Shown one piece after another: positions 24,048 to 36,727 of a DNA stretch of 64,000 bases. This stretch comes from Saccharopolyspora indica (GTDB lineage: Bacteria > Actinomycetota > Actinomycetes > Mycobacteriales > Pseudonocardiaceae). The notes under the pieces are model-generated. The model saw only the letters and a program-made list of their open reading frames with translations. It did not search any database and was not told the origin of the DNA. Position 1 is the stretch's first letter. The number at the start of each line of letters is the position of its first letter. The stretch spans positions 310,001 through 374,000 of the forward strand of contig NZ_JAQGLB010000001.1 of NCBI RefSeq assembly GCF_027853965.1, given 5' to 3'. The translations under genes and the position numbers were made by a program.

Positions 24048-24066
24048 TTAGCTTAGCCTAAGCTAA
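24048..24066. promoter_or_regulatory. Iron box before the NRPS gene
   Basis: TTAGCTTAGCCTAAGCTAA is a perfect 19-nt palindrome about its central C and fits the iron-box consensus at 16 of 19 positions. It ends two bases before an in-frame ATG (24069), which argues that translation starts later. Confidence 0.88.
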
Positions 24067-24101
24067 CGATGACCTTGGTCGCTGTCCTCCAGGAGCCCGC
24101 G

Positions 24102-27100
24102 TTGAGCACTGCCAGCATCGAATCCCGCACCGCAGCCGGGGAATCGGCCGATCCGGTGATGGAGCTGACGCGGGCGCAGCTCGGCGTCTGGAACGCGCAG
24201 CGGCTGGAACCGGATTCGCCGCACTACGTCGTCGGCGACGTCGTGGAGATCTCCGGCCCGGACGCGGTCGACGTGGCCGCGCTGGCCGAGGCCGTCCGGG
24301 CCACCACCGACGAGGCGGAGAGCCTGCGGATCCGGGTGCTGGAGACGCCGGAAGGGCCGCGCCAGGTCGTCGACCCGATTCCGACCGAGCTGCCCGAGGT
24401 CGTCGACCTGCGCGCCGAGCCCGATCCGGCGGCGGCCGCGGAGGCCTACATCGCCGGTGAACGCGCGCGGCTGGCGGTGCGGTGCCGGGAGATGGTGGAC
24501 CGCGAGCTCTACGCCCGCACCGTGCTGCGGCTCTCCGACCGCGAGGTCTGGTACACCCAGCTCGGCCACCACCTGGTCTTCGACGGCTACAGCGCGGCGA
24601 TGCTCGCCCGCCGCACCGCCGAGCACTACACCGCGCTGGTGCGCGGGACCGACGTCGCGCCCTGCCCGTTCGGCCGGTTCGCCGAACTCGTCGAAGCCGA
24701 TCGCGAGTACCTGGCCGGCGAGCGGTTCACCGCCGATCGCGACTACTGGCGCGACGTGCTCACCCCGCTGCCCGAATCGGCCACCGCCACCGACGCTCCG
24801 GTCGGGCCCGCGAGCGAGACGCTGATCGCCCGCGCCGTCCTGCCCGCCGCGGAAGTGGCGCGGCTGCACGAGGTCGCCGAGGCCGCGCGCACCAGCTGGG
24901 GCGAGGTGCTCATCGCCTGCTACGCCGCGTTCGTGCACCGGTTGACCGGCGAATCGGACGTGGTGTTCGCGCTGCCGCTGATGTGCCGGTTCGGCCCGGG
25001 CCTGCGCACGCCCGGAATGGCGGTGAACGTGCTGCCGCTGCGCGTTGCGGTGCGCGGCGGCGATCGGCTGCCCGAGCTCAGCCGCCGGGTCGCCAAGGCG
25101 ATGCGCGAGATGCGCAAGCACCAGCGCTACCGCGGCGAGAACCTGCCGCAGGACCTCGCCGCGCCCGGTGCCGGGGCGCTGCTGCACGGCAGGGGGATCA
25201 ACCTCAAGGCGTTCGACCTGGCCATCGACTTCGGCGGGTCGACCGGCGTGATGCGCAACATCGCCGGTGGACCGCCGGAGGACCTGGGCCTGAGCGTGCT
25301 GCCGACGGCCGACGGCGGGTTGCTGCTCGGCTTCGAGGTGGACGCCCGGACCACCACGCAGTCCGAAGTGGACGGAAGGCTCGCCGCGCTGCGCGCTCTG
25401 CTGGCCCAGCTGACCGGCGACGCCGCCCCGGCGGTGGGGCAGGTGGACCTGCTCCAGCCCGCGCTGCGCGACGAACTGCTGGGCGAGTGGGCGGTGCCCG
25501 CACTGCCGGGCTCGCCGGTCGACGTGCCGACCGCGCTGAACCAGCTGGTGGCCGAGGATCCGGCGCGAACCTTGCTGGTGCACGGTTCCGAGCGGCTGTC
25601 CGCAGCGGAACTCGCGGCCCGGGTGCACCGGCTCGCCCGTGCGCTGCGGGCGCGAGGCATCGGCGCGGACGACGTGGTCGCGCTCGCGATGCCGCGTTCG
25701 GTCGACCTGGTCGTGGCGCTGCTCGCGGCGCAGGACGCCGGGGCGGCGTACCTGGCGCTCGACCTCGCGCATCCCGGGCAGCGGTTGCGCGAACTGCTCG
25801 CCGACGCCCGCCCGGCGCTGCTGATCACCAGCGCGGACGTCGATCTCGGAGGCTCGGAGATCCGGTTGCACGACCCGGATTTCACCGCCGAACTGGCCGG
25901 GTACGCCGCTGCTCCGCTGGCGGCCGATGAGCTCGCCGCACCGCGGCATCCCGAGCACCTCGCGTACGTGATCTACACGTCCGGGTCGACGGGCCGCCCG
26001 AAGGGCGTGCTGGGCCGGGTGGGCGCGCTCGCCGGTCTGCTGCACCACAACCGCAGCACCGTCGTGGCCGACGCGCACCGGCTGGCGGGGCGGCGGCTGC
26101 GCACGGCCCACACCTACTCGTTCGCCTTCGACGCCTCCCTGGACCAGCTGTGCTGGCTGTTGTGCGGCCACGAGATGCATCTCTACGACGTCGAGCTGGC
26201 CAAGGACGCCGATGCGCTGCTCGCGGCGTACCGCGAGGACCGGATCGACGTCGTGGACACCACTCCGTCGATGGCCGCGCCGCTGGTGGACGCCGGTCTG
26301 CTGACCGGTTCCGGGCACCGGCCGTCGCTGGTCGTGCTCGGCGGTGAGGCGACTCCGGCCGCGTTGTGGCAGCGCGTCGCCGGATCCGCGGTGCCGGGGC
26401 GCAACCTCTACGGGCCCACGGAGGCCACTGTGGACGCCACCGCCGCGGTGATCGACGGCGAGGACCCCACCATCGGCTTCCCGCTCGCGGGCACCCGGAT
26501 CTACCTGCTGGACGCGGCGCTGCGGCCGGTGGCGCCGGGCGCGGTCGGCGAGCTGTACCTGGCCGGACCGCACCTCGCGCGCGGCTACCTGAACCTGCCC
26601 GGCACCACCGCGGAGCGGTTCGTCGCCGACCCGTTCGGCGCGCCCGGCGACCGGGCCTACCGCACCGGCGACCTCGCCCGCTGGGTGCCCGGGCGCGGCC
26701 TGGAGTACCTCGGCCGCGGTGACGGGCAGGTCAAGATCCGCGGCTACCGGGTCGAGATCGGCGAGGTCGAAGCGGCGCTGGCCGAGCTCGCCGGGGTGAG
26801 CGCCGCGGCGGCGATCCTCAACACCGACGGCAGGCAGCCCCGGCTGATCGGCTACGTCGTGCCTTCCGAAGGCGCTGTGCTCACCCCGGATTCGGTGCGC
26901 ACCGCCGTCGCCGAACGGCTGCCCGACGCGCTGGTGCCCTCGGCCGTGGTGATCCTCGACGAACTGCCGGTGACCATCAACGGCAAGCTGGACCGGGCGG
27001 CGCTGCCCGCGCCGCGGACCGAGTCGGGCCGGGCGCCGAGCACCGAGCGGGAACGCCTGCTGTGCGCGGTCATCGCGGAGGTCTTCGGCATCGACGAGGC

Positions 27101-30100
27101 CGGAGTCGACGAGGACTTCTTCAGCCTGGGCGGCGACAGCATCTCGGCGATCACGGTCAGCGCCCGGCTCCGGGAGAGCGGGCTGCACCTGCGGCCCCGC
27201 GACCTGCTGGCGCGTCGCACGCTCGCCGCGCTCGCGGCATCGGCGGAGTCGATCGCCGACGAACCGGCGCAGGCCCCCGACGACCCGACCGGGCCGGTGC
27301 CCGCACCGCCGATCGCGCGCGGACTGCTCGACCCGCACCCGGACATCGACGTCGTAGCGGGTTACGCGCAGTGGACGGCGCTGCACGTCGGCGCGGACCT
27401 GACGCTGGCCGACCTCATCACCGGTGTCCAGGCGGTGCTCGACCGGCACGACGCGCTGCGCTTGCGGGCCGGTGGCGCCGACGAGCTGTCGGTCCGCCCG
27501 CCCGGCTCGGTCACCGCGCACCGCATCGTCCGCGAGGTGCAGGCCGCGGATCTGACCGCGCTGGCCGGGGAACTCGCAGCGGAGCTGGACCCGCGCGCGG
27601 GCGAGCTCTTCCGGGTCGCGCTGGTGCGCACCGGAAGTGCGGACCGGCTCCTGGTGCTGGGCCACCACCTGGTCATCGACGGGGTGTCCTGGCGGGTTCT
27701 GCTGCCTGACCTGCACGCGGCCTGCCGAGGCGCCGAACTCGCCCCGGTGGGAACGTCCTGGCGGCGGCACGCGATGCTCCTGGCGGAACAAGGGGCGCAA
27801 GGCGCTCGCCGCGGCGAATTGGCGCACTGGCGCGCGGCGTTGGACGCATCCACCAGGCTGGGCAGCCGTGCGCTGGACCAGCGGTTGGACACCGTCGCCA
27901 CGGGATTCCGCACCACGACCGAGGCGACGCCGCACGCCACCGAAGCGGTGCTGACCGCGTTGCCGGAGGCATACCGCGCCGGTGCCGACGAAGTGCTGCT
28001 GGCCGCGGTGGTCCTCGCACTGCGATCCCTGCATTCGCTGGACGCCGCGACCGTGACGATGGAGGGGCACGGCCGGGATCCGCTGGTCGACGGAATCGAC
28101 CTCTCCCGCACGGTCGGCTGGTTCACCAGCGAACACCCGGTCCGAGTGCCCGCGGACGCGGTGGCCTCCGACGCCGATCTCGCCGACGCGCTCGCCGGCG
28201 GCCCGGCGCTCGGGCGATTGCTGCGCGCGGCCAAGGAAGCCAAGCGCGCGGTGCCCGGCAACGGCATCGGCTACGGCGTGCTGCGCCACCTGGACCCGCA
28301 GACCCGGGCCGAGCTAGGCGCGACGCCACCGCCGGACGTGCTGCTCAACTACCTCGGCCGGTTCGCACCGCTGCCCGGCGAGGGCTGGGAACTCCCCGAG
28401 GGCGACCCGTTCGCCGTGCTGGAGCCGCCGGGAAAGGCGCTGGAGCAGGTGCTCGCGCTGAACTGCTTCGTGCACGAGTCGGACGCGCCACGCCTCGCGG
28501 TCGAGTGGACGGCCGCCGGTCTGGTGCTGGCGCCCGGCGAAGTCGCCGAGATCCAGGGCGCGTTCGGCGCGGCGCTGGAGGCGTTGGCCGCGCACGCCGG
28601 GCGAATCGACGCCGGTGGCCTCACCCCGTCCGACCTGCCGCTGGTCGATCTGGAGCAGGCCGACATCGACGCGCTGGAAAGCGCCCGGCCGATCGCCGAC
28701 GTGCTGCCCGCCAGCGCCCTGCAGGTCGGACTGTCCTTCCACAGCATGGTGCGCGCCGAAACCGACGCCGACGTCTACGTCGTGCAGGCGATGACCCACC
28801 TGGACGGTGAACTCGACCGGGAACGGCTGGCGGCCGCGGCGGCGGAACTGCTGCGCCGCAACCCCGCGCTGCGGGTCCACCTGCACACCACCGCCGCAGG
28901 CGAGGTCGTGCAGGTCGTGCCCGCCGACGTCGACCTGCACTGGCGCGAGGCCGACCTGTCCTCGGCCCCCGACGAGCTCGCCGCGCTCGCCCGCGAGGAG
29001 CTCGAGAGCCCCTTCGACCCGGCGCAGCCGCCGCTGATCCGGTTCCTGCTGTGCACGCTGGGCAGGACCGAGCACCGGCTGCTCATCACCAACCACCACG
29101 CGCTGCTGGACGGCTGGTCGATGCCGCTGGTCGGGCGGACCCTGCTCGCGATCTACGCCGAACTCGGCGGCGGCGACCCGGTGCCGACCGCGCCGCCGCT
29201 GGCGGAGTACTACCGCTGGCTGGCCCGCCGGGACGGTGGTGCGGCGCTGCGGGCGTGGCAGGACGAGCTGGCAGGCATCGACGAGGGCACCCGGCTGGCA
29301 CCGGCGAACCAGACCTCCCGGGTCGGCCGTCCGGGCCGCGTCGCCGTCGAGCTCGGGGCCGCCTTCAGCGCCGAGCTGCGCGCGTTCGCCCAGGCCAGGG
29401 GCATCACCCTGACCACCGTGCTGCAAACGGCGTGGGGCCTGCTGCTGGGCAGGCTCACCGGTCGCCGGGACGTGGTCTTCGGCTGCCCGGTCTCGGGCCG
29501 GCCCGCCGAGGTGGACGGCGTGGCGGCGATGATCGGGCAGCTGGGCAACACCATCCCGGTGCGGGTCCGCCACGCCGCGAACGACACCGCCGCCCAGCTG
29601 CTCGCCGACGTGCACGAACGCAGCGTGCAGCTGGCCGAGCACCACCACGTCGGCCTGCCGGACATCCAGCGCGCCGTCGGCGCGGGCGAGCTGTTCGACA
29701 CGATGCTGGTGATGGAGAACTTCCCGCTCTCCAGCCGCAACCGCACCCCGCTGGCACCCGGCCTGGAACTGTCCGGTGTGGACATCACCGACGCCACGCA
29801 CTACCCGCTGACCGTGGTGGTCATCCCCGAGGACGCGATCACCATCGGGCTCGGCTACCAGCCGGAGGCCTTCGACGAGGCGACCGTCCGCGACTGCGGC
29901 CGCTGGCTGCTGGCGCTGCTCCGCGAACTGGTGGCCGACCCGGACCGGCCCGTCGCCCGGCTGCCGATGCTCGAACCCGGTGAACTGCGCGCAATCCTGC
30001 GAGCCGGGACCGGGGCGGCGCCCGAGAAGCCGCGCGGCGGCGTGCTGGAGCGCTTCGCCGGATGGGTGGCGCGCAAGCCGGACGCGGAGGCTGTGGTGTG

Positions 30101-33100
30101 CCGCGACCGGTCGCTGAGCTACGCCGAGCTGGACCGCCGCGCGAACCGGGTGGCCCACGCGCTGCTGGAGGCCGGAGTGCGGCCGCAGGACCCCGTCGCG
30201 GTGCTGCTCGGCCGGGACGTCGAGCAGGTCGTGGCCCTGTTCGGCGTGCTCAAGGCCGGTGCGGTCTACGTCCCGGTCGATCCGGCCTACCCGGCCGATC
30301 GGATCGCCTACCTGCTCGACGACGTGAAACCGGCAATCGCTTTATCCACATCGGACGTCCGGAGTGGACTCGCGGTGGATCTCGGAGCGCTGCTGCTGGA
30401 CGAACCGCTGGGCGGGAGCGACGCCGACCCGGTGCACGCGCGCCGCGGCCTCACCGAGGACGCGCTGGCCTACATCATCTACACCTCCGGCACCACCGGG
30501 CGGCCGAAGGGCGTCGCGGTGCCGCACCGCGGCATCCCGGACCTGGTCGCGCTGCAGGAGGACACCTTCGGCATCACCGAGCACGACCGCTACCTGCACT
30601 TCGCCTCGACCAGCTTCGACGTGGCGTTCTTCCAGACGATGATGCCGCTGCTGTCCGGCGGAACGCTGGTGATCGCCCCGGAGGAGGTGCGGCTGCCCGG
30701 TGACGAGATCCTCGGCTACCTCGCCGAGCACCGGGTGAGCGCGCTGAACCTGCTGCCCTCCTTCCTGGCCGCGATGCCCGACGACGCCGAGGTCGACCCG
30801 GACGTGGTGTTCATGGTCGGCGCGGAGCGGCTCGACCCCGAGCTGGCGCGGCGCTGGGGCGACCGGCGCGCGCTGTTCAACTGCTACGGGCCCACCGAGG
30901 TCACCATCAACGCGGTGACCTGGCGCTACGACGCCGAGGACGCGGGCCCGCTGCCGATCGGCCGCCCCGACCCGAACGTGCGCGCGTACGTGCTGGACGG
31001 AGGCCTGCAACCGGTCGGGACGGGCGTCACCGGCGAGCTCTACCTCGCCGGGCCGGGAGTGGCGCGCGGCTACGTCGGGCGGCCCGACCTCACCGCGGCG
31101 GCCTTCGTCGCCGACCCGTTCGGACCGCCGGGCTCGCGGGCCTACCGCACCGGTGACCTGGTGCGGTGGCGGCCGGACGGGCAGCTGGTGTTCGTCGGCC
31201 GCGTCGACCACCAGGTCAAGATCCGCGGGTTCCGCATCGAGCTCGGCGAGATCGAGAGCACCCTCACCCGCCACCCCGACGTGCGGGCCTGCGCGGTGAT
31301 CGTCCGGGAGGACGAACCGGGCCAGCGGCGGCTGGTCGGCTACGTGATCCCCACCGACGGCGCGGAGTTCGACGCCGCGCTGCTCCGCGAGCACCTCGCG
31401 ACCCAGCTGCCGGACTACATGGTGCCGACCGCGCTGCTGCCGCTGACGGCGCTGCCGCTGAACACCAGCGGCAAGCTCGACCGCGCCGCGTTGCCCGCGC
31501 CCGGACCGCAAGCCGCCGCGCGAGAGCCCGCGACACCGGCCGAAGCGCTGCTGCTGGAGGTCTTCCGCGAGGTGCTCGGCACCGGCGCGATCAACCTCGA
31601 CGACGGCTTCTTCGAAGTCGGCGGCGACAGCATCGTCGCGCTGCAAGTGGTTTCCCGCGCCAGGCGGAGCGGACTGACCCTGGGGCCGCGCGAGGTGTTC
31701 GACGGCGGAACCCTGGCGGGCATCGCCGCTCTCGCCGGCGTCCCCACGTCCCGGACCGAGGCCCCGGCCTGCGGTGACGCCCCGCTGACGCCGGTCATGC
31801 GGGACCTGCTGCGCCACGGCCGGGCGGCAGCGGGCTTCTGCCAGTGGATGGAGGTGTGCACCCCGGCAGGCGGCGACGAGGCGACCTGGCGCGCAGCGCT
31901 GGACGCCGTGCTCGCCCGGCACGACGTGCTGCGCGGCTTCCTGGCCGACGGCGCCGAGCCGGTGCTGCGCATCCCAGAACCCGGCGCGGTCACCGGCGCG
32001 GAAGTGCTCACCCGCCTGACCACGTCCGAGGACCCGCGACCGGTGCTCGATGCGCACATCGCCGAGACCCGGGCGGCGATGGACCCGTGGACCGGGCCGC
32101 TGGTGCGCGCGATCTGGCTGGACCGCGGCCCGGACGAGCTGGGCAGGCTGGTGCTGCTGGCGCACCACCTCGTGGTCGACGGCGTGTCCTGGCGGATCCT
32201 GCTCGACGACCTCGCCCACGCCTACGAAGCCGTCGCGGCGGGCGCGGAGCCGGAACTGCCCAGGCACGGCGAATCGTTCCTCGGCTGGGCGCGCTCGCTG
32301 CGCGAAGCGGTCGAAGCGCGCCGGCCGGAACTGCCGCACTGGCAGCAGATCGCTGCTGCTCCGGCGACGTCGCTGAGCGCGAAACCGCTGGACCCGGCGC
32401 GGGACACCGCCGCGACCCTGGTGCACCACGAGATCCGGCTCGACCCGCACTCCACCCGCGCCCTGCTCACCGCGCTGCCCGCCGCCTACCGGTGCACGCC
32501 CGACCCGGTGCTGCTCACCGCGCTGACCCGCGCGGTCCGCGCCTGGCGCGGGGGAGCGGCGGACCTGGTGGTCTCGCTGGAGAGCCACGGCAGGCCGCCG
32601 CACACCCCGGACCGGACCGGCCAGGTCGACCTCGCGCAGACCGTCGGCTGGTTCACCGCCGTCCACCCGGCACGCGTGAAGCTGCCCAGCGGTGGCACGC
32701 CGGAAGCGTTGAAGGCGGTCAAGGAACAGCTGCACGCCAACGGCGACGGCCTGGGCCACGGCATCCTCGCCGCGCAAGCCCCGGCCGTCCGGCCCCAGCT
32801 GAGCTGGAACTACCTCGGCGTCTTCCCGAACAGCAGCGGCGAGGCGCCGTGGCAGCGGCCCGCCGAAGCCGACCCGTTCGGTTCCGGGGGCGGCGAGGAC
32901 CTCCCGCTGGAGCACCACCTCATGATCAACGCGCTGGCGCGGGACGACGGCGACGGCATCGCGCTCGGCATCCGGCTCAGCTGGCCCCGCGCGGTGTTCG
33001 ACGACGGCGCGATCGCCGATCTCGCCAACTGCCTGCGCGTGGAGCTGCTGACGCTGGCCACCGACCCCGGAGCGGTCGCCGGAGCCGGTCTCACCCCGTC

Positions 33101-34448
33101 CGACCTCCCGCTGGTCGACCTCGACCAGACCGCGATCGACCGGCTCACCGCCGAGCACCGGGTGGCCGACGTGCTCCCGCTCGGACCGCTGCAGGAGCTC
33201 GTGCTGCAGCACTCCCGCAACCGCGCCGACGGCGCTGCCGACCCGTACGCGGTGCAGTCGGCGTTCTCCGTCACCGGCCCGCTGGACACCGACGCGCTGC
33301 ACGCGGCGTGCGGTGACCTGGTGCGCAGGCACCCGAACCTCGCCGCGGTCTTCCCGGCGGACCTGCCGGTGCAGGTGATCCTCGCGGACCCGAAGCCGGA
33401 CTGCCGCGCGGTCGAACTGGCCCCGGAGGAGGTGGAGCGCGCGCTCGCCGCCGATCTCGCGGAACCGTTCGACCTCGCGGCCGGGCCGCCGCTGCGCCTC
33501 ACCGTGCTCCGGACCTCGCCGCACCAGGCCGAGGTGGTGCTGACCAGCCACCACGTGCTCTCCGACGGCTGGTCCGCGCCGCGCATGCTGCTGGAGCTGT
33601 TCGCCCACTACACGTCGCGAGTCCAGCACGGCGCGCCGAGCGCGCTGCCCGCGCCGGTGCCGTTCGCCTCCTACCTGCGATGGCGAGCGGCGCAGGACCA
33701 CGACGCCGACACCCGTGCGTGGACGGCAGAGCTCAGCGGACTCCCCGAAGCCTCGGTGGGCCGCGAAGCGCTCACCGCGCCGGAGTTCGCGGAACCGGTG
33801 CTGTTCGACGTGCCCGCCGAGCTGGTCGGCGAGCTGACCGCGGCAGGAGCGGTGCGGGGCCTGACCGCGAACACGCTCCTGCAAGGGGCGTGGGCGGCCG
33901 TGCTGGCGGCGCGCACCGGGTGGACCGACGTCTGCTTCGGCGCGATGGTCTCGGGCCGGAGCGCGGAGGTCGACGGCGTCGAGGAGATCGTGGGCCTGCT
34001 GGCCAACTCGGTGCCCGTCCGGGCGCGCTTCGCGGGCACGCTCGCCGAAGCGCTGACCGATCTGCAGATGCGCCAGCAGGCCATGGCCGGGCACCAGCAC
34101 GTCGCGCTGCCCGAGCTGGAACGGCTGCTCGGGCGAGGCCCGCTGTTCGACAGCCTCGTGGTGTTCGAGAACTACCCGGCCGACCCCGAGCGGTTGCGCC
34201 ACCCCGCGCCGGGCCTGGAGATCACCGGAACCCGGTTCCGCGAAGCGACCCACCACCCGGTGACGCTCACCGTGCTGCCGGACGGCGAGGGCTGGACCGG
34301 CGTCCTCGGCCACCGGCCCGAATCCGTCAGCGCGGAGGAAGCCCGCTCGCTGAGCGCGGAACTGGTGACCGCGCTGAGCGAGCTCGGCGAGCACCTGGAC
34401 TCCGATGCGTCCGCGTTCATCGACCGGCTGCGGGGAATCGATGGCTGA
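24102..34448 (+). CDS. Siderophore nonribosomal peptide synthetase, C-A-T-E-C-A-T-E-C
   Basis: About 3,448 residues, two full modules plus a terminal condensation domain. Landmarks: C1 HHLVFDG (~157); A1 [11 protein letters not shown] (~624) and NGKLDR (~960); T1 GGDSIS (phosphopantetheine Ser ~1013); E1 HHLVIDG (~1189) with NYLGRF; C2 HHALLDG (~1666); A2 [11 protein letters not shown] (~2127) and SGKLDR; T2 GGDSIV (Ser ~2510); E2 HHLVVDG (~2689) with NYLGVF; C3 SHHVLSDG (~3149). Each module has an epimerase, so both residues should be D-configured. C1 resembles EntF's, suggesting an aryl-carrier donor. In A1 the specificity pocket appears to have Asp at the position equivalent to 239 of GrsA, often seen for basic substrates; weak evidence. 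No thioesterase. TTG 24102 is preferred: CCAGGAG lies 8 bases upstream, while ATG 24069 abuts the iron box. Confidence 0.93.
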   Translation: MSTASIESRTAAGESADPVMELTRAQLGVWNAQRLEPDSPHYVVGDVVEISGPDAVDVAALAEAVRATTDEAESLRIRVLETPEGPRQVVDPIPTELPEVVDLRAEPDPAAAAEAYIAGERARLAVRCREMVDRELYARTVLRLSDREVWYTQLGHHLVFDGYSAAMLARRTAEHYTALVRGTDVAPCPFGRFAELVEADREYLAGERFTADRDYWRDVLTPLPESATATDAPVGPASETLIARAVLPAAEVARLHEVAEAARTSWGEVLIACYAAFVHRLTGESDVVFALPLMCRFGPGLRTPGMAVNVLPLRVAVRGGDRLPELSRRVAKAMREMRKHQRYRGENLPQDLAAPGAGALLHGRGINLKAFDLAIDFGGSTGVMRNIAGGPPEDLGLSVLPTADGGLLLGFEVDARTTTQSEVDGRLAALRALLAQLTGDAAPAVGQVDLLQPALRDELLGEWAVPALPGSPVDVPTALNQLVAEDPARTLLVHGSERLSAAELAARVHRLARALRARGIGADDVVALAMPRSVDLVVALLAAQDAGAAYLALDLAHPGQRLRELLADARPALLITSADVDLGGSEIRLHDPDFTAELAGYAAAPLAADELAAPRHPEHLAYVIYTSGSTGRPKGVLGRVGALAGLLHHNRSTVVADAHRLAGRRLRTAHTYSFAFDASLDQLCWLLCGHEMHLYDVELAKDADALLAAYREDRIDVVDTTPSMAAPLVDAGLLTGSGHRPSLVVLGGEATPAALWQRVAGSAVPGRNLYGPTEATVDATAAVIDGEDPTIGFPLAGTRIYLLDAALRPVAPGAVGELYLAGPHLARGYLNLPGTTAERFVADPFGAPGDRAYRTGDLARWVPGRGLEYLGRGDGQVKIRGYRVEIGEVEAALAELAGVSAAAAILNTDGRQPRLIGYVVPSEGAVLTPDSVRTAVAERLPDALVPSAVVILDELPVTINGKLDRAALPAPRTESGRAPSTERERLLCAVIAEVFGIDEAGVDEDFFSLGGDSISAITVSARLRESGLHLRPRDLLARRTLAALAASAESIADEPAQAPDDPTGPVPAPPIARGLLDPHPDIDVVAGYAQWTALHVGADLTLADLITGVQAVLDRHDALRLRAGGADELSVRPPGSVTAHRIVREVQAADLTALAGELAAELDPRAGELFRVALVRTGSADRLLVLGHHLVIDGVSWRVLLPDLHAACRGAELAPVGTSWRRHAMLLAEQGAQGARRGELAHWRAALDASTRLGSRALDQRLDTVATGFRTTTEATPHATEAVLTALPEAYRAGADEVLLAAVVLALRSLHSLDAATVTMEGHGRDPLVDGIDLSRTVGWFTSEHPVRVPADAVASDADLADALAGGPALGRLLRAAKEAKRAVPGNGIGYGVLRHLDPQTRAELGATPPPDVLLNYLGRFAPLPGEGWELPEGDPFAVLEPPGKALEQVLALNCFVHESDAPRLAVEWTAAGLVLAPGEVAEIQGAFGAALEALAAHAGRIDAGGLTPSDLPLVDLEQADIDALESARPIADVLPASALQVGLSFHSMVRAETDADVYVVQAMTHLDGELDRERLAAAAAELLRRNPALRVHLHTTAAGEVVQVVPADVDLHWREADLSSAPDELAALAREELESPFDPAQPPLIRFLLCTLGRTEHRLLITNHHALLDGWSMPLVGRTLLAIYAELGGGDPVPTAPPLAEYYRWLARRDGGAALRAWQDELAGIDEGTRLAPANQTSRVGRPGRVAVELGAAFSAELRAFAQARGITLTTVLQTAWGLLLGRLTGRRDVVFGCPVSGRPAEVDGVAAMIGQLGNTIPVRVRHAANDTAAQLLADVHERSVQLAEHHHVGLPDIQRAVGAGELFDTMLVMENFPLSSRNRTPLAPGLELSGVDITDATHYPLTVVVIPEDAITIGLGYQPEAFDEATVRDCGRWLLALLRELVADPDRPVARLPMLEPGELRAILRAGTGAAPEKPRGGVLERFAGWVARKPDAEAVVCRDRSLSYAELDRRANRVAHALLEAGVRPQDPVAVLLGRDVEQVVALFGVLKAGAVYVPVDPAYPADRIAYLLDDVKPAIALSTSDVRSGLAVDLGALLLDEPLGGSDADPVHARRGLTEDALAYIIYTSGTTGRPKGVAVPHRGIPDLVALQEDTFGITEHDRYLHFASTSFDVAFFQTMMPLLSGGTLVIAPEEVRLPGDEILGYLAEHRVSALNLLPSFLAAMPDDAEVDPDVVFMVGAERLDPELARRWGDRRALFNCYGPTEVTINAVTWRYDAEDAGPLPIGRPDPNVRAYVLDGGLQPVGTGVTGELYLAGPGVARGYVGRPDLTAAAFVADPFGPPGSRAYRTGDLVRWRPDGQLVFVGRVDHQVKIRGFRIELGEIESTLTRHPDVRACAVIVREDEPGQRRLVGYVIPTDGAEFDAALLREHLATQLPDYMVPTALLPLTALPLNTSGKLDRAALPAPGPQAAAREPATPAEALLLEVFREVLGTGAINLDDGFFEVGGDSIVALQVVSRARRSGLTLGPREVFDGGTLAGIAALAGVPTSRTEAPACGDAPLTPVMRDLLRHGRAAAGFCQWMEVCTPAGGDEATWRAALDAVLARHDVLRGFLADGAEPVLRIPEPGAVTGAEVLTRLTTSEDPRPVLDAHIAETRAAMDPWTGPLVRAIWLDRGPDELGRLVLLAHHLVVDGVSWRILLDDLAHAYEAVAAGAEPELPRHGESFLGWARSLREAVEARRPELPHWQQIAAAPATSLSAKPLDPARDTAATLVHHEIRLDPHSTRALLTALPAAYRCTPDPVLLTALTRAVRAWRGGAADLVVSLESHGRPPHTPDRTGQVDLAQTVGWFTAVHPARVKLPSGGTPEALKAVKEQLHANGDGLGHGILAAQAPAVRPQLSWNYLGVFPNSSGEAPWQRPAEADPFGSGGGEDLPLEHHLMINALARDDGDGIALGIRLSWPRAVFDDGAIADLANCLRVELLTLATDPGAVAGAGLTPSDLPLVDLDQTAIDRLTAEHRVADVLPLGPLQELVLQHSRNRADGAADPYAVQSAFSVTGPLDTDALHAACGDLVRRHPNLAAVFPADLPVQVILADPKPDCRAVELAPEEVERALAADLAEPFDLAAGPPLRLTVLRTSPHQAEVVLTSHHVLSDGWSAPRMLLELFAHYTSRVQHGAPSALPAPVPFASYLRWRAAQDHDADTRAWTAELSGLPEASVGREALTAPEFAEPVLFDVPAELVGELTAAGAVRGLTANTLLQGAWAAVLAARTGWTDVCFGAMVSGRSAEVDGVEEIVGLLANSVPVRARFAGTLAEALTDLQMRQQAMAGHQHVALPELERLLGRGPLFDSLVVFENYPADPERLRHPAPGLEITGTRFREATHHPVTLTVLPDGEGWTGVLGHRPESVSAEEARSLSAELVTALSELGEHLDSDASAFIDRLRGIDG

Positions 34449-35838
34449 GCGCATCGGCGCGGCGCTGTGGCGCACCGCGTTCGTGCTGGTGTCCGGCACG
34501 TTCATGGCGACGCTGGACGCGACGATCGTCAGCGTCGGCATCAAGGAGCTGATCGCCGACTTCGACGCCCCGGTCACCGAGATCCAGTGGGTGACCACGG
34601 CGTACCTGCTGGCCGTGGTCACGGCGGTCCCGGCATCGGGCTGGCTGGCCGGGCGGTTCGGCGGCAAGCGCACCTGGATCGCCGCGGTGGTGCTGTTCCT
34701 GCTGGGCTCGGTGCTGTGCGCGCTGGCCTGGTCGGCGCCGAGCTTGATCGCGTTCCGCGTGCTGCAGGGCTTCGGCGGCGGACTGCTCCCACCGGTGGGG
34801 CAGGCGGTGCTGGCCCGCGCGGCCGGGCCCGAGCGGATCGGGCGGGTGATGAGCGTGGTCGCCGTGGTGCCGCTGCTCTCGCCGGTCCTGGGGCCGCTGA
34901 TCGGCGGTTCGATCCTCGGCGTCGCGGACTGGCCGTGGCTGTTCTACGTCAACCTGCCGATCGGCATCGCCGTGCTCGTCCTCGCCCCGCGATGCGTGCC
35001 CGCGGACCCGCCCGCCGGGCAGAAGCAACCGTTCGACCTCCTCGGCGCGGTGCTGCTCTCGCCCGGTATCGCGCTGCTGGTGTTCGGGCTCGGTGAGGTC
35101 GGTTCGCGCACCGTCCCGGTCGGGATCGCGCTGGGCGCGGCCCTGCTGGGCCTGGGCATGCTCGCCGGGTTCGTCCGGCACGGCCTGCGCAGCACCCGGC
35201 CGCCGCTGCTGGACCCGCGGCTGTTCGCCCGGCCGCCGCTGGGCGCGGCCGCGCTCGCGCTGGTGGTGCTCGGCGCCTCGGTCTTCGGCACGATGTTCCT
35301 CCTGCCGCTGTACCTGCAGACCGGGCGAGGCCTGTCGTCGTGGGAGGCGGGCCTGCTGCTCGCGCCGCAAGGCCTCGGCGCAGTCCTCGGATCCCTGCTG
35401 GTCAACCGCCTCATCGACCGGAAGTCGCCGCGCGGCCTGGTGCTGGCGGGCATCGCGCTCATCGCGCTCGGCACCGCGCCGCTGACCGGACTCGCGGTCC
35501 TCGAAACCGACGCGCTGCTCGGATCGGCGCTGCTTGTGCGCGGTCTCGGCATCGCGATGATCGGAGCCCCGGTGATGAGCGCCGTCTACCGGCGGATGCG
35601 CCCACCGGAGCTTCCCGGCGCGTCGTGCGCGCTGAACATGCTCAACACCGTCGGCGGTTCGGTGGGGACGGCGCTGATCGCCGTGGTGCTCCAGGCGAAG
35701 CTGGCCGACCAGCCGGCTCCGCTGGCGTTCACCGGCACCTTCTGGTGGGTCCTCGGCTGCTGCCTGGTCGCGGTGCTCGGTGCGATCCTGCTCCCCAGCA
35801 CGGCCGAACCGGAGCCGAGGCCCGCACAGCGCGCGTAG
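34441..35838 (+). CDS. MFS exporter (EmrB/QacA type), probable siderophore exporter
   Basis: 465 residues with about 12-14 membrane helices. Family signatures are [14 protein letters not shown] in helix 1, [30 protein letters not shown] (motif A region) and a motif C-like stretch in helix 5 ([17 protein letters not shown]). Such drug:H+ antiporters export small metabolites. The start ATG 34441 lies inside the last codons of the NRPS gene (8-bp overlap), so it is co-translated with the synthetase and probably secretes the finished siderophore under iron limitation. Confidence 0.88.
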   Translation: MAERIGAALWRTAFVLVSGTFMATLDATIVSVGIKELIADFDAPVTEIQWVTTAYLLAVVTAVPASGWLAGRFGGKRTWIAAVVLFLLGSVLCALAWSAPSLIAFRVLQGFGGGLLPPVGQAVLARAAGPERIGRVMSVVAVVPLLSPVLGPLIGGSILGVADWPWLFYVNLPIGIAVLVLAPRCVPADPPAGQKQPFDLLGAVLLSPGIALLVFGLGEVGSRTVPVGIALGAALLGLGMLAGFVRHGLRSTRPPLLDPRLFARPPLGAAALALVVLGASVFGTMFLLPLYLQTGRGLSSWEAGLLLAPQGLGAVLGSLLVNRLIDRKSPRGLVLAGIALIALGTAPLTGLAVLETDALLGSALLVRGLGIAMIGAPVMSAVYRRMRPPELPGASCALNMLNTVGGSVGTALIAVVLQAKLADQPAPLAFTGTFWWVLGCCLVAVLGAILLPSTAEPEPRPAQRA

Positions 35839-35897
35839 GCCGATCCGGTGCTGCGATCCTGAGCTGGTGGATTTGTCCGATCCGCGGAGGAGGTCGG

Positions 35898-36722
35898 ATG
35901 CTGGCCGAGGAACCCGTGCTGGTCGGCGTGGACGGCTCCGAGCAGTCGGTCGCCGCGCTGGCGTGGGCGGTCGCCGAAGCCGCGCTGCGGCGGGCGGAGG
36001 TGCACGCCGTCGTCATCAACGACCACCCGTCCCGGGACAGCGCGGTCGAGCAGGTGGTGGAGGAGATCGCCGAGCGGTTCCGCGGCCCGGACACCGCGAT
36101 CGGCGTGAAGATCGCCCGCGGTCGTCCGGCGGCCGAGCTGATCCGGCGCTCCGCCCGCGCCCAGCTCGTGGTGCTGGGCGCGAGGGGCCGCGGCGCGGCT
36201 GCCGGGATGCTGCTGGGCTCGGTCAGCACCAAAGTCGCCACCCACGCCCGCTGCCCGGTCGTCGTCATGCACGAGCACCGGGAGCGCGCCGGGCCGGTGC
36301 TGGTCGGCGTGGACGACTCCCCGCACGGTCAGCGGGTCCTCCGGTTCGCCTTCGACGTGGCCGCCGCCCGCCGGGCCGAACTCGCGGTGATGCAGGTGTG
36401 GGAGGCGCCCGGAGCGGAGTTCTCGGTCGTGCTGGCGCCGCCGGAGGAACTGGCCGAAGCGCGCGCCGCAGCCGAACGCAGCCTCGGCCACCAGCTAGCG
36501 GGCTGGCGCGAGAAGTACCCGGACGTCGTCGTGCGCAGGCACACCCCGCGCGGCCACCCGGTCGCGGCGCTGAGCGACATGGCGCACGAAGCCCAGCTCC
36601 TCGTCGTGGGCCACCGCAACCGCCGCGGCCCGCTCGCGGCCCTGCTGCTCGGTTCGGTCGCTTCCGGCGTCCTCCACCGCGCCCGGTGCCCGGTAGCGGT
36701 GCTCTGCGCCGACGCGCAATAG
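35898..36722 (+). CDS. Universal stress protein, two UspA domains
   Basis: 274 residues built from two tandem Usp domains. Domain 1 starts PVLVGVDGSEQSVAALAWAVAEA and ends with the ATP-binding G-x2-G-x9-G(S/T) region (GARGRGAAAGMLLGSVSTKVATHARCPVVV). Domain 2 starts PVLVGVDDSPHGQRVLRFAF and ends GHRNRRGPLAALLLGSVASGVLHRARCPVAVL. Tandem Usp proteins of this type are common in mycobacteria and streptomycetes and respond to hypoxia or stationary phase. The start ATG 35898 follows GGAGGAGG. It stands alone after the siderophore locus; no regulatory site was recognised. Confidence 0.93.
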   Translation: MLAEEPVLVGVDGSEQSVAALAWAVAEAALRRAEVHAVVINDHPSRDSAVEQVVEEIAERFRGPDTAIGVKIARGRPAAELIRRSARAQLVVLGARGRGAAAGMLLGSVSTKVATHARCPVVVMHEHRERAGPVLVGVDDSPHGQRVLRFAFDVAAARRAELAVMQVWEAPGAEFSVVLAPPEELAEARAAAERSLGHQLAGWREKYPDVVVRRHTPRGHPVAALSDMAHEAQLLVVGHRNRRGPLAALLLGSVASGVLHRARCPVAVLCADAQ

Positions 36723-36727
36723 CGGCC

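Noticed and set aside
24063-28289. A 1,408-codon open frame on the minus strand opposite the NRPS start
   Set aside because: It is the antisense of NRPS codons in a GC-rich genome; the translation is low-complexity Arg/Gly/Gln/His without domains.
30342-34673. A 1,443-codon open frame on the minus strand opposite NRPS module 2
   Set aside because: Antisense shadow of the plus-strand A, T, E and C motifs; no recognisable fold or start.
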